Assembly: GCF_004000885.1 (NCBI RefSeq)
Contig: NZ_BIMC01000005.1
Location: 186,001-250,000 of the forward strand
From: Paenibacillus glucanolyticus NBRC 15330
GTDB taxonomy: Bacteria > Bacillota > Bacilli > Paenibacillales > Paenibacillaceae
DNA: 64,000 nt
Direction of reading: 5' to 3'
The notes under the pieces are model-generated. The model saw nothing but the letters and a program-made list of their open reading frames with translations, was not told where the DNA came from and did no database searches. This document shows, piece after piece, positions 43,193 to 52,797 of the stretch; the first letter of the stretch is position 1; every line of letters begins with the position of its first letter. A program made the position numbers and the translations under genes.

Positions 43193-43671
43193 TAGTTGAC
43201 GTTCCCCTTTCCAATGTGCAGCGTTTTCATTTTCAATCTTTCCTATTTTCAGAACAATTACACTTTCCCTGTCCTAAAGAGGTTGTTCAAAAAGCCCGCT
43301 TGGGATCGCGAAGTGAATCAAGAAGCCACTCGGGATCGAATCTTGAATTCAGCCGCGCCTTCCGGTGCAGCGTACCCAAACTTCCAGCTGCGCACCTGAC
43401 GTCCCTGGCTTCATCCAATCTAAGCGTTTTGAAGAAACGCACACCGGCAGCACAAGCCTCAGTATTGAAAACCGACCTCTTTGAACGCGGACTCAAACCG
43501 TTTCAACGACAAAAAGCTGCCTATTTCTGCAATAGTGTGAACAACTTGTGTCATGTCTCATGTTACTCCTTTTTTTCTTATAATGGAATTGCAATATAAT
43601 TATTAATCGTTATAATCTATACGCATAAGCAATTATTTGCACGTATGTCTATTTTATATAGGAGGAATTTC
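43193..43671. other. Divergent promoter region of sdhC and the LysR gene, invaded by a repeat
   Basis: The 479-base spacer contains the ~218-base repeat-like element at 43277-43494. The ~85 bases before sdhC and the ~175 bases before the LysR gene remain for promoters; AT-rich sequence around 43560-43640 would suit the LysR gene and its binding sites. No additional gene was found. Confidence 0.5.
43277..43494. repeat. Putative non-autonomous insertion/REP-like element
   Basis: The segment opens with GAGGTTGTTCAAAAAGCCCG and closes with ACCTCTTTGAACGCGGACTC, whose complement contains GTTCAAAGAGG; so the ends are imperfect inverted repeats sharing GTTCAAARAG. Within it are a GCGTTTT/AAACGC hairpin and GC-rich palindromic patches such as GGGATCGCGAAG and CGGGATCGAA. 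It has no coding frame with a ribosome binding site. It resembles an intergenic element family I recall from Paenibacillus genomes, which is unchecked. Confidence 0.45.
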
Positions 43672-44589
43672 ATGTTCGAGGAACTGGACATGTTTGCCGT
43701 CGTTGTAGAGCAATCCAGCATTAATCAGGCGTCCAAGCTGCTTAATTTGTCACAGCCAGCCCTGTCCAGAAAAATAGCGAAGCTTGAGGATCAGCTCGGA
43801 CTGCAGCTTTTTAACCGCCGCGGCAAACGCCTGGAGCTCACCTCCATCGGTCAGATTGTGTACACCTTTGCCCTGGAGCAGCGGCAGCAGCAGCTCAAAT
43901 TCATGCAGACTTTGGCCCATTACCGGGAGGGCGACCAAATATCGATCAATCTGGGTGCCAGCCTGACCACCCTTCAGACGACGCTGCCCCCGCTGGTCAA
44001 TGCATTCATGGAGCGCCATCCTGCAGCCGAAATCAAGCTGATTACCGGCAAAACCCATGAAATCGTTTCGTATGTAAGAGATAAGCGGGTGGATGTCGGC
44101 ATCGTTGCCTCCTCAATCAACCAGCCCGGCCTAAACTGTATTCCGCTGTTTGATGACCACTTGGAGCTTGTCATTCCCTCATCGCACCCGCTGGCTGACA
44201 TCGAAGACGTCGGAATTGAGCAGCTCCAAGGACTGCCAATGATTATCTTCTCGACCGGAACGTGGTACCGCAAGCTGACGGATGACCTGTTCCACCGCTG
44301 GGGCATTATGCCGGATATTCGAATGGAAATTGACTCCTTCGAGGCGATCGTCCGTTTGATTCCTACCTGCAAGGCGGCAGCACTTCTGCCCAAGTCGTAC
44401 CTCCGTCCACAGTTATTATCCGATAACGGACTGGTCGACATTCATATTCCCGCACTCATCGAAACCCGTCGAACGACGTCGCTGATTTACGGCCAGGCCT
44501 CGGAGCTCAGCAAAGCGGCCAGCAGGTGGATTGACGAGACAGAGATTCTGTTCCGGAGACTGGAAGAGGAAAAATCAAAAAAAACCTGA
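43672..44589 (+). CDS. LysR-family regulator divergent from sdhCAB
   Basis: A 305-residue LysR protein. ATG 43672 has AGGAGG six bases upstream and is preferred to a start nine codons earlier. The winged helix is at residues ~1-60 (SSINQASKLLNLSQPALSRK, LFNRRGKRLELTSIGQIVYT). The effector domain is usual length. It is divergent from the succinate dehydrogenase operon, so control of respiratory or TCA genes in the manner of CcpC is plausible but not shown. Confidence 0.85.
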   Translation: MFEELDMFAVVVEQSSINQASKLLNLSQPALSRKIAKLEDQLGLQLFNRRGKRLELTSIGQIVYTFALEQRQQQLKFMQTLAHYREGDQISINLGASLTTLQTTLPPLVNAFMERHPAAEIKLITGKTHEIVSYVRDKRVDVGIVASSINQPGLNCIPLFDDHLELVIPSSHPLADIEDVGIEQLQGLPMIIFSTGTWYRKLTDDLFHRWGIMPDIRMEIDSFEAIVRLIPTCKAAALLPKSYLRPQLLSDNGLVDIHIPALIETRRTTSLIYGQASELSKAASRWIDETEILFRRLEEEKSKKT

Positions 44590-44616
44590 CAGCGATCATA
44601 GCCGTCAGGTTTTTCT
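44578..44616. terminator. Bidirectional terminator between LysR and ktr genes
   Basis: AAAACCTGAC and GTCAGGTTTT flank a 12-base loop; Ts follow on both strands (TTTTTC on plus, TTTTTTTT on minus). It overlaps the last codon region of the LysR gene. Confidence 0.8.
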
Positions 44617-44623
44617 TCTATAT

Positions 44624-45298
44624 TTATTTCTCAAGCATGTTCACGACTTCAGATTCAAAGCGGTCTACGTTATCATTGGATCCGATAACGACCATAATAT
44701 CGCCCGAGTTCACCACGTCCATGGCGGTCGGAGCCACAATAATGCCGGTTTGCTTATTCAGGGCTACCACGCTTACGCCATAACGAACCCTCGTATTCAG
44801 CTCGCTCAGTGTTTTTCCGTCCATGCAGTCCGTAACCGTCATCTCCACAATCAAATAGTCCTTGGATAATTCGATATAATCAAGCAGGTTCGGCGTAACG
44901 AGCTGGTGAGCTACCCGAATGCCCATATCCCGCTCCGGAAAGATGACCCGGTCCACGCCCAGCTTCTCCAGAGCACGGCCATGCAGGACCGAAATCGCCT
45001 TGGCCACTACCGTGGTAACACCAAGCTCTTTCAACAAGATGGCGGATAAAATACTCATCTGGATATCATTCCCGATTGCAACAATCCCACAATCGAAGTT
45101 GCGGATCCCGAGTGATTTAAGCACCTCTTCATCTGTAGCATCCGCGACCACCGTATGTGTCAGCAGCTCGCTCATATCCTCGACAACCTCTTCGTTCCGG
45201 TCGATGCCGAGCACCTCATATCCCTGTTCCATCAGTTCAAGCGCCAGGCTGGAGCCAAATCGTCCTAAACCGATAATTGCAAATTGCTTTGGTTTCAT
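44624..45298 (-). CDS. ktrA: Ktr/Trk potassium transporter regulatory (RCK) subunit
   Basis: A 224-residue cytoplasmic protein with a Rossmann RCK_N domain (MKPKQFAIIGLGRFGSSLAL, GIDRNEEVVEDMS) that binds NAD(H) or ATP/ADP, and an RCK_C domain (LIVEMTVTDCMDGKTLSELN) that in some members binds c-di-AMP. ATG 45298 follows AGGAGAG. It forms an octameric ring on the KtrB dimer. It lies 16 bases downstream of ktrB; KtrA versus KtrC cannot be decided from sequence alone. Confidence 0.9.
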   Translation of the reverse strand: MKPKQFAIIGLGRFGSSLALELMEQGYEVLGIDRNEEVVEDMSELLTHTVVADATDEEVLKSLGIRNFDCGIVAIGNDIQMSILSAILLKELGVTTVVAKAISVLHGRALEKLGVDRVIFPERDMGIRVAHQLVTPNLLDYIELSKDYLIVEMTVTDCMDGKTLSELNTRVRYGVSVVALNKQTGIIVAPTAMDVVNSGDIMVVIGSNDNVDRFESEVVNMLEK

Positions 45299-45314
45299 GT
45301 CTCTCCTATACTCC

Positions 45315-46655
45315 TTATCCAATAATCATTTTGCCTTCCGGATGACGATATAATTCTTTACCCTTTTTCGGCCCTAGTGCATAAGCAAGTGTCAGCGGAC
45401 CCAATCGTCCTGCAAACATCGTAATACTGATCAATATTTTGCCGAACACGGTCAGATCAGGCGTTAAGCCCATCGAGAGCCCCACCGTACCGAACGCGGA
45501 CGTTGTTTCGAACAGGATTTCCAGGAACTCCCCTTCCTCTGTCGTGGACAGAATCATGGAGACCGCAAGAACGAGCAGCAAGGTGAGAAGTGCGATGGTT
45601 AACGCCTTCAGTACCCGCTCCTGTGCAAGCCGGTAACGGAACATGACGATGTCGTCGCGTCCCCGCATCATGGCGATGACCGCACCAACCATAATGGTAA
45701 ACGTCGTTGTTTTGATACCGCCCCCGGTTGATCCGGGAGATGCGCCGATAAACATGAGAATCACGATGAAAAACTGTGTGGCCTGCCTTAGGCCCGTAAT
45801 ATCTATAGTATTCGCACCCGCTGTGCGCGGCGTTACGGATTGGAACAACGCTCCTAAGAACTTCCCGCCCCAGTTGAGGGAGCCGAGCGTTCGCGGATTG
45901 GTGAATTCAAATATGAGAATAACGATAAATCCGACCAGCAGCAGCGCTCCTGTCATAGAGAGCACCACCTTGGAATGCAATGATAGTCTCCGCTGTTTCC
46001 GAAAGTCAATCAGATCAGACAAAACAATGAATCCAATACCGCCTGAAACAATCAAAAACATCACGACTACGTTTACCACCGGATCGTATACATACCCGGT
46101 CAAGCTTCGAAAATCGCCAAACAAATCGAAACCGGCATTGTTGAACATGGTCACCGCATGAAAAACACCGTAATATATCGCTTTTCCGATCGGCATATCA
46201 AACGCCCACCGGATAGACAGCAGTACAGCGCCACAAGCCTCAATCACGAGTGAGTATAACAATACTCTGCGAATCAGCCTTACGATGCCTTCCATCGAGG
46301 ATTGATTCATCGCCTCCTGCAGGACAAGACGATCCTTGAGGGAAATTCGCCGTTTGAGGACCAGGGCAAACAAAGTAGCCATCGTCATGAAGCCGAGCCC
46401 GCCAATCTGAATCAGCAGCATGATCACGATCTGACCGAAAGAACTGAATGTTGTCCCTGTATCCACCACAACCAGACCCGTTACGCACGTTGCTGATGTC
46501 GAAGTGAACAATGCATCAATAAATCCAAGCGGCTCGCCGGTTCTACTGGAAATCGGCAGCATTAACAATGCAGCCCCGATGAAGATAATGGCCGCAAAAC
46601 CAAGCACGAGAATCTGCGGCGGGGACAACCTGAGCCATTTTAATTTGGAGTTCAA
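45315..46655 (-). CDS. ktrB: Ktr potassium channel-like transporter subunit
   Basis: A 446-residue membrane protein of the SKT superfamily with four pore-loop repeats: TSATCVTGLVVV, MFNNAGFDLFGDF, the gating PGSTGGGIKTTT and AFGTVGLSMGL. The start is TTG 46655 behind GAAGGTGA. It imports potassium with sodium dependence, gated by the RCK subunit. A c-di-AMP riboswitch precedes it, consistent with shutoff of potassium uptake when c-di-AMP is high. Confidence 0.93.
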   Translation of the reverse strand: MNSKLKWLRLSPPQILVLGFAAIIFIGAALLMLPISSRTGEPLGFIDALFTSTSATCVTGLVVVDTGTTFSSFGQIVIMLLIQIGGLGFMTMATLFALVLKRRISLKDRLVLQEAMNQSSMEGIVRLIRRVLLYSLVIEACGAVLLSIRWAFDMPIGKAIYYGVFHAVTMFNNAGFDLFGDFRSLTGYVYDPVVNVVVMFLIVSGGIGFIVLSDLIDFRKQRRLSLHSKVVLSMTGALLLVGFIVILIFEFTNPRTLGSLNWGGKFLGALFQSVTPRTAGANTIDITGLRQATQFFIVILMFIGASPGSTGGGIKTTTFTIMVGAVIAMMRGRDDIVMFRYRLAQERVLKALTIALLTLLLVLAVSMILSTTEEGEFLEILFETTSAFGTVGLSMGLTPDLTVFGKILISITMFAGRLGPLTLAYALGPKKGKELYRHPEGKMIIG

Positions 46656-46682
46656 TCCGTCACCTTCTTAAAAAAAGTCAAA

Positions 46683-46710
46683 GAAAAAAGACACTGGAAA
46701 ACGCAGTGCC
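46683..46710 (-). terminator. Expression-platform terminator of the c-di-AMP riboswitch
   Basis: On the minus strand GGCACTG pairs with CAGTGTC (one wobble) around CGTTTTC, followed by TTTTTT. It lies just before the ktrB ribosome binding site. Confidence 0.8.
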
Positions 46711-46721
46711 CCTTACGGTCT

Positions 46722-46872
46722 GGTTCCTGTGCTGCAGCCTACGAGGTTAGCTGACGGATTCGGGCATTTCCACAGGTCGCCCTATTCATTATTCTATAGA
46801 ATAATGAAATTCACCCCAATTACATGGTTCCCCCATTTTCAGTACGAAATTCGGCTGGAATATTCGGTTCCT
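46722..46872 (-). ncRNA. ydaO/yuaA (c-di-AMP) riboswitch upstream of ktrBA
   Basis: The minus strand carries the conserved core blocks GGGGGAACCATG, GGGGTGAAT, AGGGCGACC, CCCGAATCCGTCAGCTAACC and TCGTAGGC, in the order of the c-di-AMP (ydaO-yuaA) aptamer. A terminator follows, then ktrB. In Bacillus the class turns off potassium uptake genes when c-di-AMP is bound. The outer bounds are approximate. Confidence 0.9.
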
Positions 46873-47046
46873 TGAAGCATGATGTGATTATAACCCAATC
46901 CGGTGCGTAACCCAACGCTGTTTTTCACCCAAAAAGTCTTTAAAAGAGCTCGAATTGGGCATATTCAAGAATACAAGCGTATGGTTCTCTAACATTTTCG
47001 AAACCTTTCATTCATTTTCATCGTTTTATTTCATTATTACCAAATT

Positions 47047-47065
47047 GGGATAAGCTGCTTATCCC
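47047..47065. promoter_or_regulatory. Perfect palindrome upstream of the CPBP protease gene
   Basis: GGGATAAGC and GCTTATCCC are perfect nine-base arms around a single T. It lies ~90 bases before the start codon and overlaps promoter-like sequence (TTGGGA at 47045; TATATT downstream). A regulator binding site is likely; the protein is unknown. Confidence 0.5.
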
Positions 47066-47155
47066 TTTCATATCTATGTTATATTGGCTCTATGCGTTCT
47101 TCATCAGGCAGCTCTATTACCCAGTGGAGTATCAACTTTCCAGAGGAGGAAATTC

Positions 47156-48844
47156 ATGAATCGTGCAAGAGAGCCTTTGAGGCTGAAGCCCAACTTGAAG
47201 CAGCTCATCGCGCCTGCCGCAGTTGGCCTGATTTTGTTCCTGTTATTTCAGGTATTTCCATCAGCCAATACGGATTCTACCGAGATGGCCACTCCGGATA
47301 TTATATCCAAAGCACAAGCCCAGCAAGCCGCTTCCAGGTTCGCACAGGAGCACTTGCAGTTCTCCGCTGCGGAAGCTGAGGAGACATTGATTACATATCA
47401 ATCCAAATCTGAGCTTTACGGATATTTAGCGAGGGAAAAGAAACTCTCGGAGTACAACAAAACCTTTGAGGCCAAATATCCCTATGACGTATACCGCGTT
47501 CGCTTCAGCGAGCCGGGAGGCGATGCCCTCAATGTGGACGTGCATATGCAGAATTCCGGCATCGTCGGGTTCTCGTATGATTTTGCCCGCTCCAGTTATG
47601 ACCGGATTGAACTGAACAAGGGTAAAGTGCAGAAACAAATGCTCCTTGTCGTAGAGGACGGCATGACTTTGGCCGATAAGCAGCAGCTTGCCGAGCCTTG
47701 GCTCAAGCGTGCAGGCTACGATATTTCGCATCTGAAGCTGGTTACGCGGGAAGGAGAACCCCGGCTGAAATACGTGGATCCGGAAACCAAGATCGGCGAT
47801 TCCGTGCTGGAGCTGCGCTTCACCTTCGAGCACGGGAAATTACGCTCCTATGAGCCATCCTTCTCGATTCCGGCTGCGCATTCCGCTTATGTTAACAAGC
47901 AGACTCAAGATGCAACACTGCTGACGCTGGCGGGTTACGGTTTGTTTACCCTGATTCTTGGCATACTTGCCATTGTGTACAGCGTGAAGACCAGAGCTTA
48001 CACCTCGTTTAAACGCGGCTTGTTCCTATCGGCGCTGCTATTCGTTATTCAAATGCTGAATACGTACAATCTGGTACCCGTGTTCAAATCCGAGGGCATG
48101 TCTTCTACCGGCATTCTCGGCATGATGATATTCTATGCGGTCTATTCACTCATCTTCTCCGCGCTGCTCTACTTCTCCCTGGTCGGGGGCAACGGGCTGT
48201 GGCAAAAAGAAGACGGCCTTAACCCATGGCCGCGGGCCAAGGAAGCCGGGTATGGACGTTATGTGCTGGATAGCATGAAGCTGGGGTATATGTGGGCGTT
48301 CATTCTGCTCGGAGTTCAATCTCTGATCTTTATTGTTCTTGGTCTTACCTTGAATACATGGTCCACAACCGATGCCACGCAATCGCCTTACAATATGCTG
48401 TATCCATGGCTGTTCCCTTTGATGGCCTGGTTTGCAGGCATATCGGAGGAAGCCGTATACCGGCTGTTTGGTATTAAAATGGTGAAGAAAATCGTTCGCA
48501 ATACCTTTGTGGCAAGTTTGATCACCTCGCTCATCTGGGCGCTGGGGCATACGCTTTATCCGATATACCCTGTGATCTCGAGGCCTATCGAGCTGGTCAT
48601 CATCGGCTTGCTGTTCAGTTACATCTTCTTGAAATACGGGTATCTCGCGGCCATGTTCTCCCACGTCATCTTCAACAGCATTCTGATGGGCCTCAGCCTC
48701 GTTATGCTCAAGGATACCGCCAACTTGCTGATCGGGGTGTTCTACATGGTGCTGCCGGGAATTGTTGCATATTTGATATACCGTTTCAATCCGACAAAAA
48801 AAGAGAAGCCGTATGTTACGACTCCTCCTCACGAAGTGCATTAA
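47156..48844 (+). CDS. CPBP-family intramembrane metalloprotease with large extracytoplasmic domain
   Basis: A 562-residue protein starting at ATG 47156 behind GAGGAGG. One N-terminal helix ([18 protein letters not shown]) is followed by a ~230-residue external domain with PepSY-like character. A multi-helix C-terminal domain then holds the CPBP motifs EEAVYRLFG, a His in [10 protein letters not shown] and HVIFN. Such proteases are related to CAAX prenyl proteases and bacteriocin-immunity proteins. The 3' end overlaps uvrC by 29 bases. Confidence 0.85.
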   Translation: MNRAREPLRLKPNLKQLIAPAAVGLILFLLFQVFPSANTDSTEMATPDIISKAQAQQAASRFAQEHLQFSAAEAEETLITYQSKSELYGYLAREKKLSEYNKTFEAKYPYDVYRVRFSEPGGDALNVDVHMQNSGIVGFSYDFARSSYDRIELNKGKVQKQMLLVVEDGMTLADKQQLAEPWLKRAGYDISHLKLVTREGEPRLKYVDPETKIGDSVLELRFTFEHGKLRSYEPSFSIPAAHSAYVNKQTQDATLLTLAGYGLFTLILGILAIVYSVKTRAYTSFKRGLFLSALLFVIQMLNTYNLVPVFKSEGMSSTGILGMMIFYAVYSLIFSALLYFSLVGGNGLWQKEDGLNPWPRAKEAGYGRYVLDSMKLGYMWAFILLGVQSLIFIVLGLTLNTWSTTDATQSPYNMLYPWLFPLMAWFAGISEEAVYRLFGIKMVKKIVRNTFVASLITSLIWALGHTLYPIYPVISRPIELVIIGLLFSYIFLKYGYLAAMFSHVIFNSILMGLSLVMLKDTANLLIGVFYMVLPGIVAYLIYRFNPTKKEKPYVTTPPHEVH

Positions 48845-50825
48845 GAATTTGCGTTGCTAATTTTTCACCTATGGAAAGGGGCTTGAAGTCTTCGACTGAA
48901 GCCTCTTTTATTTTTTTGACCGAGCCAAAATGCTTCAGCAGCAGCTTGCGGCGCTTCTCCCCTATGCCGGGAATGGAATCGAGCTTCGAAGTCACCATCG
49001 ATTTGCCGCGCTGATCGCGGTGGAAGGAAATCGCAAAGCGGTGAACCTCATCCTGGATGCGCTGCAGTAAATAGAACTCCTGGCTGTCCCGTGGCAGTGT
49101 TACCGGCTCCGGTGGATCTCCGATCATTAACTGCGCCGTTTTGTGCTTGGCGTCCTTCACAAGCCCGCATACCGGGACAAACAGTCCCAGCTCATTCTCC
49201 AATACATCGATGGCCGCAGAGATTTGTCCCTTGCCTCCATCAACCACGATAAGGTCGGGAAGCGGCAAGTTCTCCTTCAAGACGCGCTCGTACCGCCGCC
49301 GAATCACTTCACGCATCGTATCATAATCATCCGGTCCCAGGACGGTGCGGATTTTGTATTTGCGGTATTCCTTTTTATCCGGCTTCCCATTGGTGAATAC
49401 CACCATGGCCGATACCGGATTGCTCCCCTGTATGTTCGAGTTGTCAAATGCTTCAATCCGGTTTAGCGACTGGAGTCCAATCACTTCACCCAGATTAGCC
49501 GCCGCAACCGAGGTGCGTTCTTCATCGCGCTCGATCAACCGGAACTTCTCGTCCAGGGAAACCCTCGCATTATCCGATGCCATGCCCACCATCTGTTTCT
49601 TCAAGCCCCGCTGCGGCACGTGTACCTTCACTCCAAGCCATTCCTGCAAGGCGGCAGCCCCGCCGGCGGCATCCACGATACCCTCTGCCTCCGCCTTCTC
49701 CTCTTGAGCCTGGACTAAGGCTTCCTGCAGCTCTTCCGCAGAACCTGCAGTTGGCTGGCTCGCCGAATCCGCGGTATTCTCCTTGCCCTGTACGCTTTCA
49801 GCTTCCATAACGGTTCCCGTTGCGGTTACTGAACCAGCAGCTTCCTCTATCAACAGAGGGCCAGGGAGCAGAATTTCTTGCGGCAGTGCAGGATTGTCGC
49901 TGTAATATTGGGCAATAAAAGACATAAAGTCACTGTGCGCATCCCCGTAGAACGGAAAGACGGATTTGTTGCGCTGCACCATTTTCCCCTGCCGCATGTA
50001 CAGAATCTGCACACACATCCAGCCTTTATCCACAGCATAACCGAATACGTCGCGGTCCCGTGTATCCGTGGTCGTAATCTTCTGCTTCTCCATTAAGGTA
50101 TCGATATGGATGATCTGATCCCGCAGCTCTTTGGCACGCTCAAAATATAAATCCTCCGCGGCCTCCTGCATTTTGCGCTGCAATTCCTTCTTGATCTCTT
50201 CATGTCCGCCGTTCAGAAAAGAGTTAATCTCGCCGGTAATCTGCTCATAGGCGGAATTCGGCACTTCCTTCACGCATGGAGCCAAGCATTGCCCCATATG
50301 ATAATACAAGCACACTTCTTTAGGCATGACACCGCATTTGCGCAAAGGGTACATCCGGTCCAGCAGCTTTTTGGTCTGCTGTGCCGCATACGCATTCGGG
50401 TAGGGGCCAAAATATTTCGCTTTATCTTTAAGCACCCTTCGGGTCACTTCCAGACGAGGATGCTCTTCATTCGTAATTTTAAGGTATGGATAGGTTTTAT
50501 CATCCTTCAGCAGCACGTTGAATCTGGGCTGATGTGTTTTGATCAGGTTGCACTCCAGAATGAGCGCTTCCATGTTGCTGCCTGTCACAATGTATTCGAA
50601 ATCGCGAATTTCCGAAACGAGCATTTGGGTTTTTCCGTTATGGCTACCGGTAAAATAAGAGCGCACCCGATTCTTCAGCACCTTGGCCTTGCCCACGTAG
50701 ATAATCGTTCCATCCTGATTTTTCATCAGGTAACAGCCGGGCAGATCCGGCAGTAATGCCAGCTTATGGCGAATACTCTCAAGCGCCTTCTCCTGCTCCT
50801 GCAGCTGTTTGGCAAAATCGTCCAT
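48816..50825 (-). CDS. uvrC: Excinuclease ABC subunit C with inserted low-complexity segment
   Basis: A 669-residue protein starting at ATG 50825 behind GAGGAGG. It has the GIY-YIG domain (residues ~25-100), a Cys-containing region, the UVR helix ([20 protein letters not shown]), the UvrC RNase H-like domain ([20 protein letters not shown]) and C-terminal HhH motifs ([20 protein letters not shown]). UvrC nicks both sides of a lesion in nucleotide excision repair. Residues ~328-390 form an Ala/Glu-rich insertion absent from typical ~600-residue UvrC. The stop overlaps the CPBP gene by 29 bases. Confidence 0.95.
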   Translation of the reverse strand: MDDFAKQLQEQEKALESIRHKLALLPDLPGCYLMKNQDGTIIYVGKAKVLKNRVRSYFTGSHNGKTQMLVSEIRDFEYIVTGSNMEALILECNLIKTHQPRFNVLLKDDKTYPYLKITNEEHPRLEVTRRVLKDKAKYFGPYPNAYAAQQTKKLLDRMYPLRKCGVMPKEVCLYYHMGQCLAPCVKEVPNSAYEQITGEINSFLNGGHEEIKKELQRKMQEAAEDLYFERAKELRDQIIHIDTLMEKQKITTTDTRDRDVFGYAVDKGWMCVQILYMRQGKMVQRNKSVFPFYGDAHSDFMSFIAQYYSDNPALPQEILLPGPLLIEEAAGSVTATGTVMEAESVQGKENTADSASQPTAGSAEELQEALVQAQEEKAEAEGIVDAAGGAAALQEWLGVKVHVPQRGLKKQMVGMASDNARVSLDEKFRLIERDEERTSVAAANLGEVIGLQSLNRIEAFDNSNIQGSNPVSAMVVFTNGKPDKKEYRKYKIRTVLGPDDYDTMREVIRRRYERVLKENLPLPDLIVVDGGKGQISAAIDVLENELGLFVPVCGLVKDAKHKTAQLMIGDPPEPVTLPRDSQEFYLLQRIQDEVHRFAISFHRDQRGKSMVTSKLDSIPGIGEKRRKLLLKHFGSVKKIKEASVEDFKPLSIGEKLATQILNALREEES

Positions 50826-50896
50826 GCTTTTCCTCCTCTCCAAGGAGATTATATATTATTAACCATAAATATAAACCATTATGAATAACCACACAA

Positions 50897-50925
50897 AGCG
50901 CCTTCGGGTTTATACCGAAGGCGCT
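50897..50925 (-). terminator. Terminator-like hairpin after trxA
   Basis: AGCGCCTTCGG and CCGAAGGCGCT form an 11-base perfect stem with a seven-base loop. The T-run on the minus strand is short (TTTG), so it may be a weak terminator. It lies 37 bases after trxA. Confidence 0.65.
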
Positions 50926-50961
50926 GTATGAAAGCGGATTTCAGCTGATGCCAAACCACGC

Positions 50962-51279
50962 TTATTGATGTTTTGCAATAATGCCTTTCAAGGCTTCCTT
51001 GGAATTCAAACCAACCACTTTATCGACAGGCTGGCCGTCTTTAAAGAAGATCATGGTCGGAATGCTCATCACGCCAAAGCGTGCTGCGGATTCCGGATTC
51101 TCATCCACGTTCACCTTTGCGATTTTCACATCATCACCGAGTTCTGAAGACAATTCGTCCAGAATCGGAGCAAGCATTTTACAAGGGCCGCACCACGGCG
51201 CCCAAAAATCAACTACAACCGTTCCTTCGCCTTCAACTTCATTCACGAAGGTTTGGTCGGTAACATTGACGATAGCCAT
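50962..51279 (-). CDS. trxA: Thioredoxin
   Basis: A 105-residue protein with the active site WCGPC (FWAPWCGPCKM) and the cis-proline segment SIPTMIFF. It is the general cytosolic disulfide reductase. The start at ATG 51279 lies behind GAGGAG. A TGGTATACT extended -10 lies upstream on the minus strand. It precedes uvrC in transcription order but has its own terminator-like hairpin. Confidence 0.97.
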   Translation of the reverse strand: MAIVNVTDQTFVNEVEGEGTVVVDFWAPWCGPCKMLAPILDELSSELGDDVKIAKVNVDENPESAARFGVMSIPTMIFFKDGQPVDKVVGLNSKEALKGIIAKHQ

Positions 51280-51531
51280 TGTATTCTCCTCCTCACAGGA
51301 TAAGATCGGGTATAGTGCAAATCATAATTGTCGAATGGGTCGACGAATTTAGTATACCACAATCGGCCCGAAAAAGTGAAATATACTCACCTAAAGAAAG
51401 AGGATTTCACGGGATTTTTATGCAATCTTTACAAATGATTTGCGCATTGGGTATACTACTAGTAACAAGTCGGGTGACTGTCAAGTTTTCGTGTTCACAC
51501 GACATGTTCACCTTTTGAGGAGGCAAGCACC

Positions 51532-51687
51532 ATGGATGTAAACGTACGCGTTAACGATCCACGGGAGCACATCAATGAAGAACCACGCAATGACTTTGGC
51601 GATTTGATGATGGGCTTCGTGGGGATGTTCGGTTTCATGACCATCATCTTTTTCGGATTCGTTATTATCAAGTTCCTGGTCGGCTAA
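51532..51687 (+). CDS. yqzM: YqzM-like small membrane protein
   Basis: A 51-residue protein with TGAGGAGG upstream of ATG 51532. A polar, Asn/Asp/Glu-rich N-terminus (NDPREHINEEPRNDFGDL) is followed by one hydrophobic helix (MMGFVGMFGFMTIIFFGFVI, then IKFLVG). This matches the YqzM family of Bacillales, a short single-helix protein of unknown function. A perfect bidirectional terminator follows. Confidence 0.75.
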   Translation: MDVNVRVNDPREHINEEPRNDFGDLMMGFVGMFGFMTIIFFGFVIIKFLVG

Positions 51688-51710
51688 TTGATGATTCCTT
51701 GTGCAGCATT

Positions 51711-51760
51711 AAAAAGTCTGATCCCGCCGCGTTCTGTACGCTAACGGGATCAGACTTTTT
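51711..51760. terminator. Strong bidirectional terminator
   Basis: AAAAAGTCTGATCCCG and CGGGATCAGACTTTTT form a perfect 16-base stem. It separates yqzM from the convergent dnaI gene. Confidence 0.9.
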
Positions 51761-51811
51761 ACGATTTCCGGGAAGTTTGTCCATGATAAAGATGTGACCG
51801 CCGCAATCGAT

Positions 51812-52765
51812 CTAAAATTTACCTCGCTGGTTCTCGCCGAATAAGTGGACCACATCCACAAAAGGCGCAATCCGGTTCATCAACCGCTGCCCCTTATGGG
51901 CTTCTTCGCCGTCCTTGCTTGTGAAGCTGAGATGCTGCTCAAGTCCGTCGAGCGGATAGTTTGACGTATAGAAGGTCGGCAGCCGGTTCATCCGGAAATT
52001 CAGGATGGAACCAAGGACATGATCTCGAACCCACGGATTCAAGTTCTCCGCACCAATGTCGTCAAAGATCAGCAGATCGCAATGCTTCATGGTCTCCACC
52101 ATTTCCTTCAGCTTCTGTCCATCCTGCATCATGGTTTTCAGATCCTCCACGAAATCAGGCATGTACACAATGACGCCCGAGTGGCCCACCTTCGCGAGCT
52201 CATGCATCAAATACCCCATCAGATAGGTCTTCCCGGTGCCAAACGAACCGGTAAGATACAGTCCTCGCGGAGACAAGCCGTTCTCCTTGGTATCCCGGAT
52301 ATATTTAAAGACCTGGTGAACCGCAGGTGCCCGCAAACGGTCCTTTGCCATAATCTCCATATTGTTATAACCTTCGTTCAAGGCATGCTCATCCACATAA
52401 AAGCTGCGAATCCGTTTCTTGATCTGGTCCTCGCTGGTCTTTGCAATCTGCAAGGAACAAGGCGCCTTCCGCTCATAAATCTCTACCGTTCCATTCACCC
52501 GCTGAATATCCAGCTTGCTGATATGCCCCTGGAAATCATTCGGACAGCGGTCCAGCCCCGGACACGACTGGCAATGGGCCTGGTCCCCCGCGTATTGATA
52601 CAGTTTACTTAAATTTAAGCGTATGACCCGATCATCGATTTCCGGGAATTCGCTCCGCAATGCTTGTATCAGAGGATTCTTGAGTAAATCCTCCGTAATC
52701 TGCTCGGTTCTGCGCCGAAGCGCAGGACTTTTCATACTCTCCAGCAGTTCACCAAGGGACTCCAT
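51812..52765 (-). CDS. dnaI: Primosomal helicase loader DnaI
   Basis: A 317-residue AAA+ protein with Walker A GSFGTGKT at ~residue 174 and Walker B LLIFDDIG. The N-terminal zinc-binding segment (CQSCPGLDRC, then KAPC) binds the replicative helicase in Bacillus. It loads the DnaC helicase at the origin. The start ATG 52765 follows AGAGGAGG. It is 32 bases downstream of dnaB, a conserved dnaB-dnaI operon. Confidence 0.93.
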   Translation of the reverse strand: MESLGELLESMKSPALRRRTEQITEDLLKNPLIQALRSEFPEIDDRVIRLNLSKLYQYAGDQAHCQSCPGLDRCPNDFQGHISKLDIQRVNGTVEIYERKAPCSLQIAKTSEDQIKKRIRSFYVDEHALNEGYNNMEIMAKDRLRAPAVHQVFKYIRDTKENGLSPRGLYLTGSFGTGKTYLMGYLMHELAKVGHSGVIVYMPDFVEDLKTMMQDGQKLKEMVETMKHCDLLIFDDIGAENLNPWVRDHVLGSILNFRMNRLPTFYTSNYPLDGLEQHLSFTSKDGEEAHKGQRLMNRIAPFVDVVHLFGENQRGKF

Positions 52766-52797
52766 CTCTTTTTCCTCCTCTCATGAGCGGTATCTCA

